From: Armatimonadota bacterium
Lineage (GTDB): Bacteria > Sysuimicrobiota > Sysuimicrobiia > Sysuimicrobiales > Sysuimicrobiaceae
DNA length: 64,000 nt
Assembly: GCA_031460175.1 (NCBI GenBank)
Contig: JAVKGW010000009.1
Span: 18,065 to 82,064 of the forward strand
Direction of reading: 5' to 3'
Positions 18,194-27,091 of this stretch are shown piece by piece (positions within the stretch are counted from its first letter, which is position 1; each line of letters begins with the position of its first letter). A program made the translations under genes and the position numbers. The notes under the pieces were generated by a model. The model had not been told where the DNA came from, ran no database searches, and saw only the letters and a program-made list of their open reading frames with translations.

Positions 18194-19312
18194 ATGGGGA
18201 AAAGCCCTCTGGAAGTCTCAGGCCTGCCGTTGTTCTTCCGGGTCGGGGCCGCAGACCCCAGCCTGCGGCCCTCCCGGATCCCCGGGGGGATTGGGGTCCG
18301 TACCGTGGCCCGGTCGTTGTCCACCATGCAGAAGGAAGCCCTGGTGGCTACGGGGGCCAGCCAGGCCATCTGGCGGCTCGCGAGCGACGAGGGCCCCTAC
18401 CTCCTGGGCGACGACGTGGCACCCCCTCCCCTGGCCTTTTTCAGCGTGGGGTTGGTGACGGATTTCGCGGAGGCCCTCCAGCGAGGCGCGGACTCGATGG
18501 AGGGGGCGTGGACAGCGGTCCGGATTCAGCTGGACACCCGGTATACCATGAAGGGGTCTGCCAGCCAGGGAACTCTTCGCGCGGGTGCGTTGTCCCCGGA
18601 GCTCTCCGTGGAAGGGGATCTGCCGGAGGAGCGGATCCAGGAGGCGGTGCGGACCGCGTCCGCGTACGGCTTGGTGCGTTCGGGACTCGTGAGCCGGTTC
18701 TCACTGGTCCACAACGGCCGGCCTTTGAAGGTCCTGCGGGTCATGCCCGCGGACACCTCGGTCCCCGCGGATCCTGACCGGCTCTTCGACCAGGCGGCCC
18801 CTGCGGAGGCTCCGGGAGTGGTGGAGCGGGACGGCCCCACCCCGAAAACCGAGGAGGACACCAGCTACCAGGGGTCGAGCCTCGCGGAGACCCAGGATCG
18901 GACCCTGCACCTGCAGGCCATCTGCACCAGAACCCCGGAGGGGCTGTGGCACGTGGAGCAGCGCATGTACAACCCAAGGGGAACCATCTTCCGGTTTCTG
19001 TGTGACCCATCTGGCCTGCGCGCGCCGGACCCCCTCGCGTATCTGTCCGCGGGGATCGCCTTCTGCTTCATGACCCAACTGGCCCGGTTTGCCAAAATCC
19101 GGCGCAAAGCCCTCCGTGCCTGCCGGGTGGTGCAGGATACGGGCTTCCGGGCCGGGGGAGACGCGGATCCTGTGGTGACGCACGTCTTCCTGGACACGGA
19201 CGAGGACGACGCCTTCGCCGAGGAGATCCTCGCCATGGGCGAGCAAACCTGCTTTCTCCACGCCCTCTGCCGCACGGAACTGGACGTGCGGATTCGCCTC
19301 CACGCGGTCTGA
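18194..19312 (+). CDS. Tandem two-domain OsmC-like protein
   Basis: The 372-residue protein looks like two fused OsmC domains. Domain 1 (about 65-180) has the PPPLAFFSVGLVTDFAEAL helix but no Cys. Domain 2 (about 235-372) has DPLAYLSAGIAFCFMTQLARF with one Cys and TCFLHALCRTEL with the second, the two reactive cysteines of OsmC/Ohr peroxidases. Start ATG 18194 is behind GAGGGGGG. Single OsmC proteins detoxify organic peroxides. Here the gene is in the ring-cleavage dioxygenase operon, 11 bp after that gene, which fits protection from peroxidic by-products or an unknown acyl/peroxide step. Confidence 0.7.
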   Translation: MGKSPLEVSGLPLFFRVGAADPSLRPSRIPGGIGVRTVARSLSTMQKEALVATGASQAIWRLASDEGPYLLGDDVAPPPLAFFSVGLVTDFAEALQRGADSMEGAWTAVRIQLDTRYTMKGSASQGTLRAGALSPELSVEGDLPEERIQEAVRTASAYGLVRSGLVSRFSLVHNGRPLKVLRVMPADTSVPADPDRLFDQAAPAEAPGVVERDGPTPKTEEDTSYQGSSLAETQDRTLHLQAICTRTPEGLWHVEQRMYNPRGTIFRFLCDPSGLRAPDPLAYLSAGIAFCFMTQLARFAKIRRKALRACRVVQDTGFRAGGDADPVVTHVFLDTDEDDAFAEEILAMGEQTCFLHALCRTELDVRIRLHAV

Positions 19313-19315
19313 GGG

Positions 19316-20071
19316 ATGAGCCGGAAACCCACCTCGGAAGCGAGCCAGGCCCAGCCAGCCCTTTACCGGTACCAGCGCATCCGGGAACACCTCCTTCAGC
19401 AGATCCAGTCGGGAAATCTGCGCACGGGGGACCGGATCCCGCCGGAGGAGGAGCTGGCGGAGCAGTTCGGCGTGAGCCGCATGACCGCTCGTCAGGCGGT
19501 CATGGAGCTGGTGCGTGAGGGCTGGCTGTACCGACGACAGGGCGTGGGGACCTTCGTGACCCAGCCTCCCTTCGAACGCCAGCTCAGCCGTCTCACCACC
19601 CTTTCGGAAGAGCTGGAAGCCCGGGGGCAGGGGGACCGGCTCCGATCCAAGGTGCTCAGCTGGTGTGTCCTCCCAGCGGCACGCCCTGTGGCGGAGATCT
19701 TCGACCTCCCCCCCAGGACCCCCTTGCTCCGCATGAGCCGGGTCCGCTACCTAGACGAGGCGCCCCTCGCCCTGCAGGTGATCTACATGCCCGCCGAGAT
19801 GGTCCGAGGGCTGCGTCCCCGGGACCTGGAGCGCGGGTCCGTGTACCGGGTGCTGGAAGATCGGCTGCGGCTGCGCATCTACCGGGCGGAGCAACGGGTG
19901 GAGGCCGTCCCCGCCACGCGTTTCCACGCCCGGGTGCTGGAAGTGCCCGTGGGCAGCCCCCTCCTCCTCGCGCGCAGGCGGGCCTACCTCGCGACGGGCC
20001 AGCTGTTCGAGGTCACCCGTACCTACTACCGGGCCGACCGCTATTATTTCCAGGTCACCCTCTATCGGTGA
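19316..20071 (+). CDS. GntR-family transcriptional regulator, HutC subfamily (UTRA domain)
   Basis: The protein has 251 residues. The winged-helix DNA-binding domain is at about 15-80 (YQRIREHLLQQIQSGNLRTG, then SRMTARQAVMELVREGWLYR). A UTRA ligand-binding domain follows from about 95 to 245 (LLRMSRVRYLDEAPLALQVI and QLFEVTRTYYRADRYYFQV). HutC-type regulators are usually repressors released by a pathway metabolite and recognise GT-N-TA-N-AC. Two such sites with the same core lie at 2424-2431 and 20114-20121. It is the last gene of region 2 and directly precedes region 3, so it may control either. Confidence 0.9.
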   Translation: MSRKPTSEASQAQPALYRYQRIREHLLQQIQSGNLRTGDRIPPEEELAEQFGVSRMTARQAVMELVREGWLYRRQGVGTFVTQPPFERQLSRLTTLSEELEARGQGDRLRSKVLSWCVLPAARPVAEIFDLPPRTPLLRMSRVRYLDEAPLALQVIYMPAEMVRGLRPRDLERGSVYRVLEDRLRLRIYRAEQRVEAVPATRFHARVLEVPVGSPLLLARRRAYLATGQLFEVTRTYYRADRYYFQVTLYR

Positions 20072-20111
20072 GGCCCCACGAGAAGGAAGGACGGGAGAGG
20101 ACCGCGTAGTA

Positions 20112-21284
20112 ATGTATAGACAAAACGATCCGGTGGCGCGTATGGAGGTGCTCCCAGCATCCCTTCCCCCGCGGCAGGAGCGGGACTGGCGGATCCGTCG
20201 GATCCGGGCGGCTATGGCGGAGGCCGAGCTCGAGGGGGTCCTCCTCTGGGGTCCGGCCTGGAGACGGGAGAACGTGCGCTACCTCACCGGGGCTCCGCTC
20301 CGGGGGAGTTTCTCCGCGGTGTACGTGCCGGCGGTCGGAGAGCCTACCGCCTTCGTCTCCCGAGAGGAAGACCGTGATGCGGTGGAACGGATCGGATGGA
20401 TCCGGGACATCCGCCCGCTTGGGTTTCCCGGCTGTCAGGAGCTGGTGAGCCGGATCCGCGATGGAGGTCCTCCGGCGCGGATCGGGGTGGCCTTATGGGA
20501 ACTCGTGCCGGAGGCCCTGGGAGGGGTTCTCCGGCGGGAGCTCCCCCGGACGGAGGTTGTCTGCGCCACCGACCTCCTGGATCGCCTCCGGATGGTGAAG
20601 AGCTCTTGGGAAGTGGAGCAAATCCGGAGGGCGGCGCGGGTGTGCGAGGCGGGGTGGGAGGCGTTTCTGCAGGCCCTCCGGCCGGGGATCGCCGAGTACG
20701 AGGTGGTGGCGGCGGTGGAGGAGACGCTGAAGCGGCTGGGAGCGGAGGACAACTTCATGCTCATCGCCTCCGGAAGGGACGAGGTCCGGGGCATGACCCC
20801 TCCTCGCCCGCGCCGCATCGAGCGGGGGGATCTCGTGCGCACCGAGCTCACTCCCCAGGTCAACGGGTACTGGGCCCAGATCTGTCGCACCGCGGTGGTG
20901 GGAGCGCCTGCGGAGCCTCACCTCCGGTCGCTGGAGCTGTTCCGGGAGGCGATGGAAGCAGGCATCGCGGCCTGTCGGCCGGGGGCCACCGCCCACGAGG
21001 TGGCGAAGGCCCAGAACGACGTCTTCCGGAAGCACGGCTACGGGGAGTACTGCACGAGCCGGTACACCCGGGTGCGGGGGCACGGGCACGGCCTGCACCT
21101 GGACGAGTGGCCCACCCTCCTGGAAGGGGTGGAGGTTCCCCTGGAGGAGAACACGGTGCTCATCGTGCACCCGAACACCTACACGCCGCTCGCGGGTTAC
21201 TTCGTGCTGGGGGATCCCGTGGTGGTCACCCGGGAGGGCTGCGAGCGGCTGCTCCGGACGGAGCCCATCCTGTTCGCCGTGTAA
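20112..21284 (+). CDS. M24-family creatinase/aminopeptidase-like hydrolase
   Basis: This 390-residue protein has the pita-bread fold of M24 proteins: an N-terminal creatinase domain (LTGAPLRGSFSAVYVP) and a catalytic-type domain. His is kept in RGHGHGLHLDEWPTL. The metal-binding Asp positions of methionine/X-Pro peptidases are replaced (TELTPQVNGYWAQICRT), and the Glu after the His reads HPNTYTP. That pattern matches metal-independent creatinase-type amidinohydrolases. An alternative start at ATG 20142 would place the candidate operator (20113-20122) fully upstream. A second M24-like gene follows. Confidence 0.75.
   Translation: MYRQNDPVARMEVLPASLPPRQERDWRIRRIRAAMAEAELEGVLLWGPAWRRENVRYLTGAPLRGSFSAVYVPAVGEPTAFVSREEDRDAVERIGWIRDIRPLGFPGCQELVSRIRDGGPPARIGVALWELVPEALGGVLRRELPRTEVVCATDLLDRLRMVKSSWEVEQIRRAARVCEAGWEAFLQALRPGIAEYEVVAAVEETLKRLGAEDNFMLIASGRDEVRGMTPPRPRRIERGDLVRTELTPQVNGYWAQICRTAVVGAPAEPHLRSLELFREAMEAGIAACRPGATAHEVAKAQNDVFRKHGYGEYCTSRYTRVRGHGHGLHLDEWPTLLEGVEVPLEENTVLIVHPNTYTPLAGYFVLGDPVVVTREGCERLLRTEPILFAV
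20113..20122. promoter_or_regulatory. Candidate HutC-subfamily GntR operator
   Basis: TGTATAGACA matches GT-N-TA-N-AC and lies 42 bp downstream of the GntR gene, at the start of the M24 gene. The core GTATAGAC is the exact reverse complement of that at 2424-2431. It overlaps the first possible start codon (20112), which favours the downstream start at 20142 or steric repression at the ribosome site. Confidence 0.4.
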
Positions 21285-21294
21285 GGGGAGACCG

Positions 21295-22380
21295 ATGAAG
21301 CGAGGACTCGTGGTGCTGGATCCGCTTGAGGTCACCCCGGAGGAGTATGCCCAGCGAGTGGGGGCGTTTCAAAATCTCCTCCGTGCCTCCGGCTGCGGCC
21401 TGGGGTTGATCTACGGGGACGTGTACCGATCCGGGGACCTCACGTATCTCACCAACCTGTGCCTGTACTGGAACGAGGGCATCCTCGCAATCCCCGCGGA
21501 GGGAGAACCCGCGTTCCTCACCAGGCTCTCCCCTCGCGTCCATCCCTGGATTCGGTCCACCAGCACGGTCTCGGATCTGAGGAGCGACCAGGATCTCGCG
21601 GCCCTCGTGGAGGCCGTTGCCACGGGGCATCCGGAGGGGGCCGTGGGGCTGGTGGAAGAGGCGTGGTGGCCGGCCCCCCTGCTGGAGTCCGTCCGGAAGC
21701 GGCTCGTGGACCGCACGGTGCGCGACCTGGGACCGGCGGTCCGGGCCCTGCGGCGCCGTCCTTCCGGGGCGGAGCGCCGGCTCCTCCGGCAGAGCGCCAG
21801 GCTCGCGGCCATCGCGGTGGCCGTGGCCGCCTCCACCTCCGGCGGGAGGTCCGAGCGCGTGGCCGCCGCGGAGGGGGAGTTGCGGAGAGCGGGCGTCCGG
21901 GATGTGATCCTCTGGTGCGATCCCAGACCCGGGGGAACCTGGATCGTGGAGGCCAGGGTGGATTGGCGGGGATACTGGGCCCACGCGGCCCGTACGGTTC
22001 TCCCCGGCCAGGCCCCCTCCGAACCCGAGGAGCGGTTCGTGGAGGCCTATCGGGAGGCTGCGGCGGTCCTCCGGGCCGGGGTACGGCAAAGCCAGGTAGA
22101 AGCGGAGGTGCGATCCCTCCTCGGGGACCTGCCGGAGGAACGGTGGTCCGTGGAGGTCTTGGAGCACGTGGATCTCGAGACCTGGGGAGAGCACCGGCCG
22201 CTCGAGCCGTGGGACGAGCCGATTCCCGAGGGCGCCGTGGTTTCCCTGGCGCTCCGGCTCCGGGGACCGGAGAGGGGCTGGTGGGTTGCCGCGGACACGT
22301 ATGAGCTACACGCGACCGGCGCGGACCGCCTCACGGACCGGTTGCCCCCGATTCCGGTGTGGCGGGAGGCGGTGGGGTAG
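21295..22380 (+). CDS. Degenerate M24/creatinase-like protein
   Basis: The 361-residue protein is related to the preceding gene product. LIYGDVYRSGDLTYLTNLCL corresponds to the creatinase N-domain, and VDWRGYWAHAARTVL aligns with the VNGYWAQICRTAV strand of its neighbour. The GHGxG His motif is not found, and the other metal-ligand positions also appear lost. It could be a non-catalytic subunit of a hetero-oligomer with the 20112 product or a diverged enzyme. The genes are 10 bp apart. Function is not assigned. Confidence 0.6.
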   Translation: MKRGLVVLDPLEVTPEEYAQRVGAFQNLLRASGCGLGLIYGDVYRSGDLTYLTNLCLYWNEGILAIPAEGEPAFLTRLSPRVHPWIRSTSTVSDLRSDQDLAALVEAVATGHPEGAVGLVEEAWWPAPLLESVRKRLVDRTVRDLGPAVRALRRRPSGAERRLLRQSARLAAIAVAVAASTSGGRSERVAAAEGELRRAGVRDVILWCDPRPGGTWIVEARVDWRGYWAHAARTVLPGQAPSEPEERFVEAYREAAAVLRAGVRQSQVEAEVRSLLGDLPEERWSVEVLEHVDLETWGEHRPLEPWDEPIPEGAVVSLALRLRGPERGWWVAADTYELHATGADRLTDRLPPIPVWREAVG

Positions 22381-22389
22381 GAGGGAGGC

Positions 22390-23469
22390 ATGCGGATTCT
22401 CACCAACGCGGAGATCGAGCAGGTGCTCACCATGCAGGACTGCATCGAGGCCCTGGAGCAGGCCTATAAGGAGCTGGCTCAGGGGCTCGGCGCGAACCGA
22501 CCCCGGAACCACACGTACTTCCCCGTGGAGGACCCCCGCTACCCCGGCTTCCGGTTCCGGTTCAAGTCCCAGGAAGGGGGGTGCGTGAGCGCAGGGGTGT
22601 GGGCCCTCCGGATCACCTCGGACCTCGCGGGCGTGGAGGTCCTCCCGGGCGGGGTGAAGCGGCGGCGTCTTCTTCCCGCGGCCCCGGGAGACCGGTACGT
22701 GGGACTGGTCTTCCTGTTCAGCCTCCGGGATCTCGCGCCCCTTGCCGTCCTCCACGACAGCGTGATCCAGAAGATGCGGGTAGGGGCAACGAGCGCCCTG
22801 GGCATCCGGGAACTGAGCAATCCGGATGCCCGGGTGGCGGGCCTCTTCGGATCGGGATGGCAGGCAGGGGCGCACCTGGAGGCGCTGCTGCTGGTCCGGC
22901 CCGGCATCGAGGAGATCCGGGTCTACAGCCCCACCCGGGAACACCGGGAAACGTTTGCCGCCCAGTGGAGCGAGCGGACGGGCAAGCGGGTCATCGCCGT
23001 GGACCATCCCCGCGAGGCGGTAGAGGGTTGCCAGATCGTCACGTGCGCCACCGCGGCCATGGATCCCTGTTTTGACGGTGCCTGGCTGGAGCCCGGAACC
23101 CACGTGACCTGCATCACGAGTCCGGACGGGACCGCCATGCGCCGAGAGCTCGACGACACCACCTTCGATCGGGCGGACGTGATCGTGGTGCTCTCCAACG
23201 AGCAGGTGGAGCACGACAACCAGATCGACATCCTGGGGCCCGTGCGGCGTGGAAGGAAGCGGCGGGAGGAGATCCGGGAGTTGGGGGAGGTGTTGCTCGG
23301 ACGGGCTCCTGGACGCACCCGCCGGGACCAGATCACGGTGTTCGCCAACAACACGGGGATGGGGATCCAGTTCGCGGCAGTCGGAGCCCGGGTCCTGGCG
23401 AGGGCGGAGGCCCTGGGTCTGGGGCGGACCATCCCCGTGGAGTGGTTCCTGGAGGAGACCACTCCGTGA
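22390..23469 (+). CDS. Ornithine cyclodeaminase / mu-crystallin family protein
   Basis: The protein has 359 residues. The N-terminal MRILTNAEIEQVLTMQDCIE, the substrate-binding SQEGG region, the Rossmann segment VAGLFGSGWQAGAHLEALLL and the EVLLGRAPGRT segment are family hallmarks. Members include ornithine cyclodeaminase, alanine dehydrogenase and delta1-pyrroline/ketimine reductases, all NAD(P)-dependent. It sits between creatinase-like genes and the LeuD-LeuC fusion, so an imine or amino-acid intermediate is likely in this pathway. The specific substrate is unknown. Confidence 0.85.
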   Translation: MRILTNAEIEQVLTMQDCIEALEQAYKELAQGLGANRPRNHTYFPVEDPRYPGFRFRFKSQEGGCVSAGVWALRITSDLAGVEVLPGGVKRRRLLPAAPGDRYVGLVFLFSLRDLAPLAVLHDSVIQKMRVGATSALGIRELSNPDARVAGLFGSGWQAGAHLEALLLVRPGIEEIRVYSPTREHRETFAAQWSERTGKRVIAVDHPREAVEGCQIVTCATAAMDPCFDGAWLEPGTHVTCITSPDGTAMRRELDDTTFDRADVIVVLSNEQVEHDNQIDILGPVRRGRKRREEIRELGEVLLGRAPGRTRRDQITVFANNTGMGIQFAAVGARVLARAEALGLGRTIPVEWFLEETTP

Positions 23470-23488
23470 AGAGAGGAGGGGGGAGCGG

Positions 23489-25279
23489 ATGTCCGACCGC
23501 GTGGGCGGGAAGTGCATCCGGTTCGGTGACCACGTGAACACGGACGTGATCATCCCGGGCCGGTACCTGGTGAGCATCGATCCTGCGGAACTCGCCCCGC
23601 ATGCCTTCGAGCCCCTCGGCCCCGAAGTGCAGGCGCGCCTGCGCACGAGCCAGGTGGTGGTGGCGGGTCAGAACTTCGGGTGCGGGAGCGCCCGCGAACA
23701 GGCGGCCACGTGTCTACTGGGTGCCGGGATCCGGGCCGTGGTGGCCCGGTCCTTTGCCCGCACCTTCTTCCGCAATGCCATCAACACCGGGCTGGTGGCG
23801 GTGGAGTGCCCGGAGGCCGCGGAGGCCGCGGAGGACGGGGCGGAGGTCTGGGTGGACCTGGCGGCGGGGACGGTGGAGGTGGACGGTCAAGCCTTCCGCT
23901 TCCGGCCGTATCCCGAGACCCTGCGGGAGATCCTGGCCGCGGGAGGTCTCATCCCGTACCTCGCGAGCGGGGCGGCCACAAGGCCCCGGCCCGCGCCGCC
24001 CGGGAGGCCCGGCCCCAAGACCTTCGCGGAGAAGGTGCTGGCCCGGGCCGCCGGCCTCCCCTTCGTGGACGCGGGCCAGATCGTAGACGTCTACCCGGAC
24101 CTCTACATGAGCCACATGGCCTCCTGGCGGTGCATCCGGACGCTGGAGAAGCTCGGCGTGGATCGCCTGTACGATCCGGACCGCATCGCGATGGTCATGG
24201 ATCACATCTCCCCGCCCAAGACCGCCAAGACCGCGGCGGACATGAAGCTGTGCCGGGAGTTCGCCCGGCGGCACGGGATCCGGAAGTTCTACGACATGGA
24301 GGCGGGGATCGCCCACGTGGTCCTCATGGAGGAGGGACACGTGCGGCCCGGCATGGTGCTCATCGGCACGGACTCCCACTCCACCATCTACGGGGCTCTG
24401 GGGGCCTTCGGGACCGGCGTGGGGTTCAGCGAGCTCACCGCCACTTGGGTGACGGGCCGGCTGTGGATGCGGGTTCCGGAGTCCATCCAGGTGGCCATCG
24501 AGGGACCGCTGGCGCCCGGATGCAGCGCCAAGGACGTGATGCTGAGGCTCATCGGGGACCTCACCGCGGATGGCGCCACGTACTGCTCCGTGGAGTTCAC
24601 GGGCTCGTACATCCGTGGCCTTTCGGTATCGGAACGCATGACCCTGTGCAACCTGGCCATGGAGCTGGGGGCCAAGTGCGCCTATGTGCCTCCCGATGAC
24701 GTAACCCGGAACTACCTGGCATCGCGGGGGATATTCCCCGACCAGTACGAGGAGGTGTTCCCGGATCCGGATGCCGCATACCGTCGGGTGGTACACATCG
24801 ACGGCCGTCATTTGGTCCCTCAGGTAGCCTGCCCGCACAGCGTAGACAATGTGAAGCCCGTGACGGAGGTGGCGGGGATTCGGGTGGATCAGGTGTTCAT
24901 CGGCTCGTGCGCCAACGCGAAGTACGAGGACCTGGTGGAGGCGGCCCGCTACCTGCGGGGGAGAAGGGTCGCTCCGGGCGTGCGCCTCATCGTCACCCCC
25001 GCGAGCAAGGAGACCCTCCAGCGGATGGTGGAGGACGGGATCTTCTCCGTCTTCCTGCAGGCAGGGGCCCTCATCACGAACCCGGGGTGCGGGGCGTGTG
25101 CGGGCGATGGTGGGGCCCTCGCGGACGGGGAGGTGTGCCTCAGCACCGCCAACCGGAACTTCCAGGGGCGGATGGGAAGCTACAACGCCTCCATCTACCT
25201 CTGCAGTCCGGCCACGGCCGCGGCCTCCGCGGTGACGGGAGTCATCACGGATCCCCGTACGGTGCCGTTGGAAGTCTGA
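23489..25279 (+). CDS. LeuD-LeuC fusion: isopropylmalate-dehydratase-type (aconitase superfamily) hydro-lyase
   Basis: The protein has 596 residues from ATG 23489 (AGGAGGGGGGAGCGG upstream). Residues 1-160 are a LeuD-like swivelling domain with the NFGCGSARE loop; 161-175 is a Pro/Arg-rich linker; 176-596 is LeuC-like. All three 4Fe-4S ligands are present: Cys474 in IGSCANAK and Cys534/Cys537 in NPGCGACAG. GTDSHST is the substrate-binding motif. Normally LeuC and LeuD are separate, and in aconitases the small domain is C-terminal, so this order is unusual. It is surrounded by catabolic and transport genes rather than leuAB, so it probably isomerises or hydrates a 2- or 3-hydroxy diacid in a catabolic route. 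Confidence 0.85.
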   Translation: MSDRVGGKCIRFGDHVNTDVIIPGRYLVSIDPAELAPHAFEPLGPEVQARLRTSQVVVAGQNFGCGSAREQAATCLLGAGIRAVVARSFARTFFRNAINTGLVAVECPEAAEAAEDGAEVWVDLAAGTVEVDGQAFRFRPYPETLREILAAGGLIPYLASGAATRPRPAPPGRPGPKTFAEKVLARAAGLPFVDAGQIVDVYPDLYMSHMASWRCIRTLEKLGVDRLYDPDRIAMVMDHISPPKTAKTAADMKLCREFARRHGIRKFYDMEAGIAHVVLMEEGHVRPGMVLIGTDSHSTIYGALGAFGTGVGFSELTATWVTGRLWMRVPESIQVAIEGPLAPGCSAKDVMLRLIGDLTADGATYCSVEFTGSYIRGLSVSERMTLCNLAMELGAKCAYVPPDDVTRNYLASRGIFPDQYEEVFPDPDAAYRRVVHIDGRHLVPQVACPHSVDNVKPVTEVAGIRVDQVFIGSCANAKYEDLVEAARYLRGRRVAPGVRLIVTPASKETLQRMVEDGIFSVFLQAGALITNPGCGACAGDGGALADGEVCLSTANRNFQGRMGSYNASIYLCSPATAAASAVTGVITDPRTVPLEV

Positions 25280-25295
25280 TCGGGGAGGGGGGAGC

Positions 25296-26312
25296 ATGCG
25301 AAGAGTGCCGTGGGTGCTTGTGGGCTTGATCCTGCTGGCCGCCGGTTCCGCCAGGACCCTGGCAGGCCCGTCCGTTCCGGACTCCGTACGGCTCCCGGAG
25401 CCCACCACCGTCCGCGCGGTGGTGATCCCCGGAGCGCAGGACTTCGTGATCAACGTGATGCAAAAACAGGGCTTCGACCGCAAGTACAACCTGGTGCTGG
25501 ACATCCGGCGGGTGCTGCAGCCCCAGTTCGCAGACCAGGCGGTGGCGGAACGGCTGGTGGACATCGGATTCATGGGGATCGTGGGGGCGGTGAAGGCACG
25601 GGCGGAGGGGAAGGGGGTCGTGATCTTCAACGTGCTCACCGGCCCCAGCAACCTGGTCCTCGCTCCGCAAGCTTCCCCGGTGCGGACCCTGGCGGACCTG
25701 CGGGGGAAGAAGATCGGGACCTTCAGCGGCCCCGGAAGCGCCACCTACGCCATGCTGGTCGCCATCGGACGGCACGTCTACGGCATCGATCTGGAGAAGG
25801 AAGCGCAGCTCGTCTCCGCCCCGAACCCCGCCCTCAAAGGGCTCATGGACCGAGGCGAGCTCGCGGCGGCGTTGTTCGGCACCGTGGACAGCGTGAAGGT
25901 GTTCCTGGAGGGACGGTACCGGATTGTGAGCGACCTCGCGGAGGACTTCCAGAAACGGTTCGGGCGGGTGGCCGCCCACGTGGTCATGGCCACCACGGAG
26001 GATTACGCACGTCGGCATCCGGAGGTCCTGCGGGCCTTCGTGGCCGCGTACAACGACACCATGCGGTACGTGGATCGGGAACGCCGGGTGTGGGTGGAGT
26101 ACGCCCGGCAGTTGGAGTTCCCTAGCCCGGAGGCGGCCGCGGTCCTGTTGCGCCAACGCATGGGAAGCCGGTTCATCCGGCGGTGGGATGAGGAGCAGCG
26201 GAAGGTGCAGGAGCAGTTCATCCGGATCCTGATCGAGGTGCTGGGCCCGGAGCGGTTCGTCCGGGACGTCCCACCCGGGCTCATGCGCCTGGACCTGCAG
26301 CCGCGGCGGTAG
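25296..26312 (+). CDS. NMT1/TauA-like ABC transporter substrate-binding protein
   Basis: The protein has 338 residues. A signal peptide (MRRVPWVLVGLILLAAGSAR) is followed by an NMT1-type fold with VVIPGAQDFVINVMQKQGFD, the YNLVLDIRRV segment and the LADLRGKKIGTFSGPGSATY hinge. The permease and ATPase are immediately downstream (26322, 27092), giving a complete importer. It is more distant from the two paralogues at 1-737 and 30471-31484 than those are from each other. Ligand unknown. Confidence 0.85.
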   Translation: MRRVPWVLVGLILLAAGSARTLAGPSVPDSVRLPEPTTVRAVVIPGAQDFVINVMQKQGFDRKYNLVLDIRRVLQPQFADQAVAERLVDIGFMGIVGAVKARAEGKGVVIFNVLTGPSNLVLAPQASPVRTLADLRGKKIGTFSGPGSATYAMLVAIGRHVYGIDLEKEAQLVSAPNPALKGLMDRGELAAALFGTVDSVKVFLEGRYRIVSDLAEDFQKRFGRVAAHVVMATTEDYARRHPEVLRAFVAAYNDTMRYVDRERRVWVEYARQLEFPSPEAAAVLLRQRMGSRFIRRWDEEQRKVQEQFIRILIEVLGPERFVRDVPPGLMRLDLQPRR

Positions 26313-26321
26313 GCTCGGACC

Positions 26322-27080
26322 ATGGCTTGGCGAAGCGGGGCCGTCCGCCTGGTGGGAGTCGCGGGAATGCTGGTGGTGTGGATGGGAGCGGCTTCGCTGC
26401 TCCCCGATACGGTCCTGCCAGGTCCCTCCGCGGTGTTGCAGACCATCTGGCGGAACCTCCATCAGCCGGAGACCTTCTACCACATCGGGGTTACCGTGCG
26501 GCGGGTTCTGGTGGGCATGGGGCTGGCCCTGGTGGCGGGCACCCTGGTCGGGGTGATCATGGGGATCTCCCGGGTGGGGGAGTGGGTGCTGGATACCTGG
26601 GTGCTGGTGGGCCTCACCATCCCAGCGGTGGTCTACGGGATCGTGTGTATCCTCTGGTTTGGCCTTCGCGACCTCGCGGCGTTCATGGCCATCGGGATCT
26701 CCGCGTTTCCCGCCATTGCCATCAACATGTGGCAGGGAGTGAAGGCCATCGATCTCTCCCTGGTGCACATGGGAAAGGCGTTCCGCCTCTCCCGGCGCGC
26801 GCTGGTTCTGAAGGTGGTCATTCCTCAAACGGTGCCCTATCTGCTGGCGGCGGTGCGGTACGCGCTCGGGATCTCCTGGAAGATCGCCACCGTGGTGGAA
26901 CTGATCGGTCTGTCGAGCGGAGTCGGGTACATGCTGCACTACTGGTACGGTCTGTTCTCCATGCGGCAGGTGCTCGCCTGGACCCTGACGTTTACGGGGG
27001 TGCTCGTGCTCTTCGAATTCGTGGTGCTCAAACCCCTGGACGGGTGGGTGACCCGATGGCGGCCCAGGGTCTCGACGTAG
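26322..27080 (+). CDS. ABC transporter permease, SsuC/TauC type
   Basis: The 252-residue protein has an N-terminal membrane anchor and about five further helices. The coupling loop reads VHMGKAFRLSRRALVLKVVI followed by PQTVPYLLAAVRY, typical of nitrate/sulfonate/taurine-type permeases. The start lies 9 bp after the binding-protein stop. The stop overlaps the proposed ribosome site of the ATPase gene. Confidence 0.9.
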   Translation: MAWRSGAVRLVGVAGMLVVWMGAASLLPDTVLPGPSAVLQTIWRNLHQPETFYHIGVTVRRVLVGMGLALVAGTLVGVIMGISRVGEWVLDTWVLVGLTIPAVVYGIVCILWFGLRDLAAFMAIGISAFPAIAINMWQGVKAIDLSLVHMGKAFRLSRRALVLKVVIPQTVPYLLAAVRYALGISWKIATVVELIGLSSGVGYMLHYWYGLFSMRQVLAWTLTFTGVLVLFEFVVLKPLDGWVTRWRPRVST

Positions 27081-27091
27081 GAAGGGAACCC

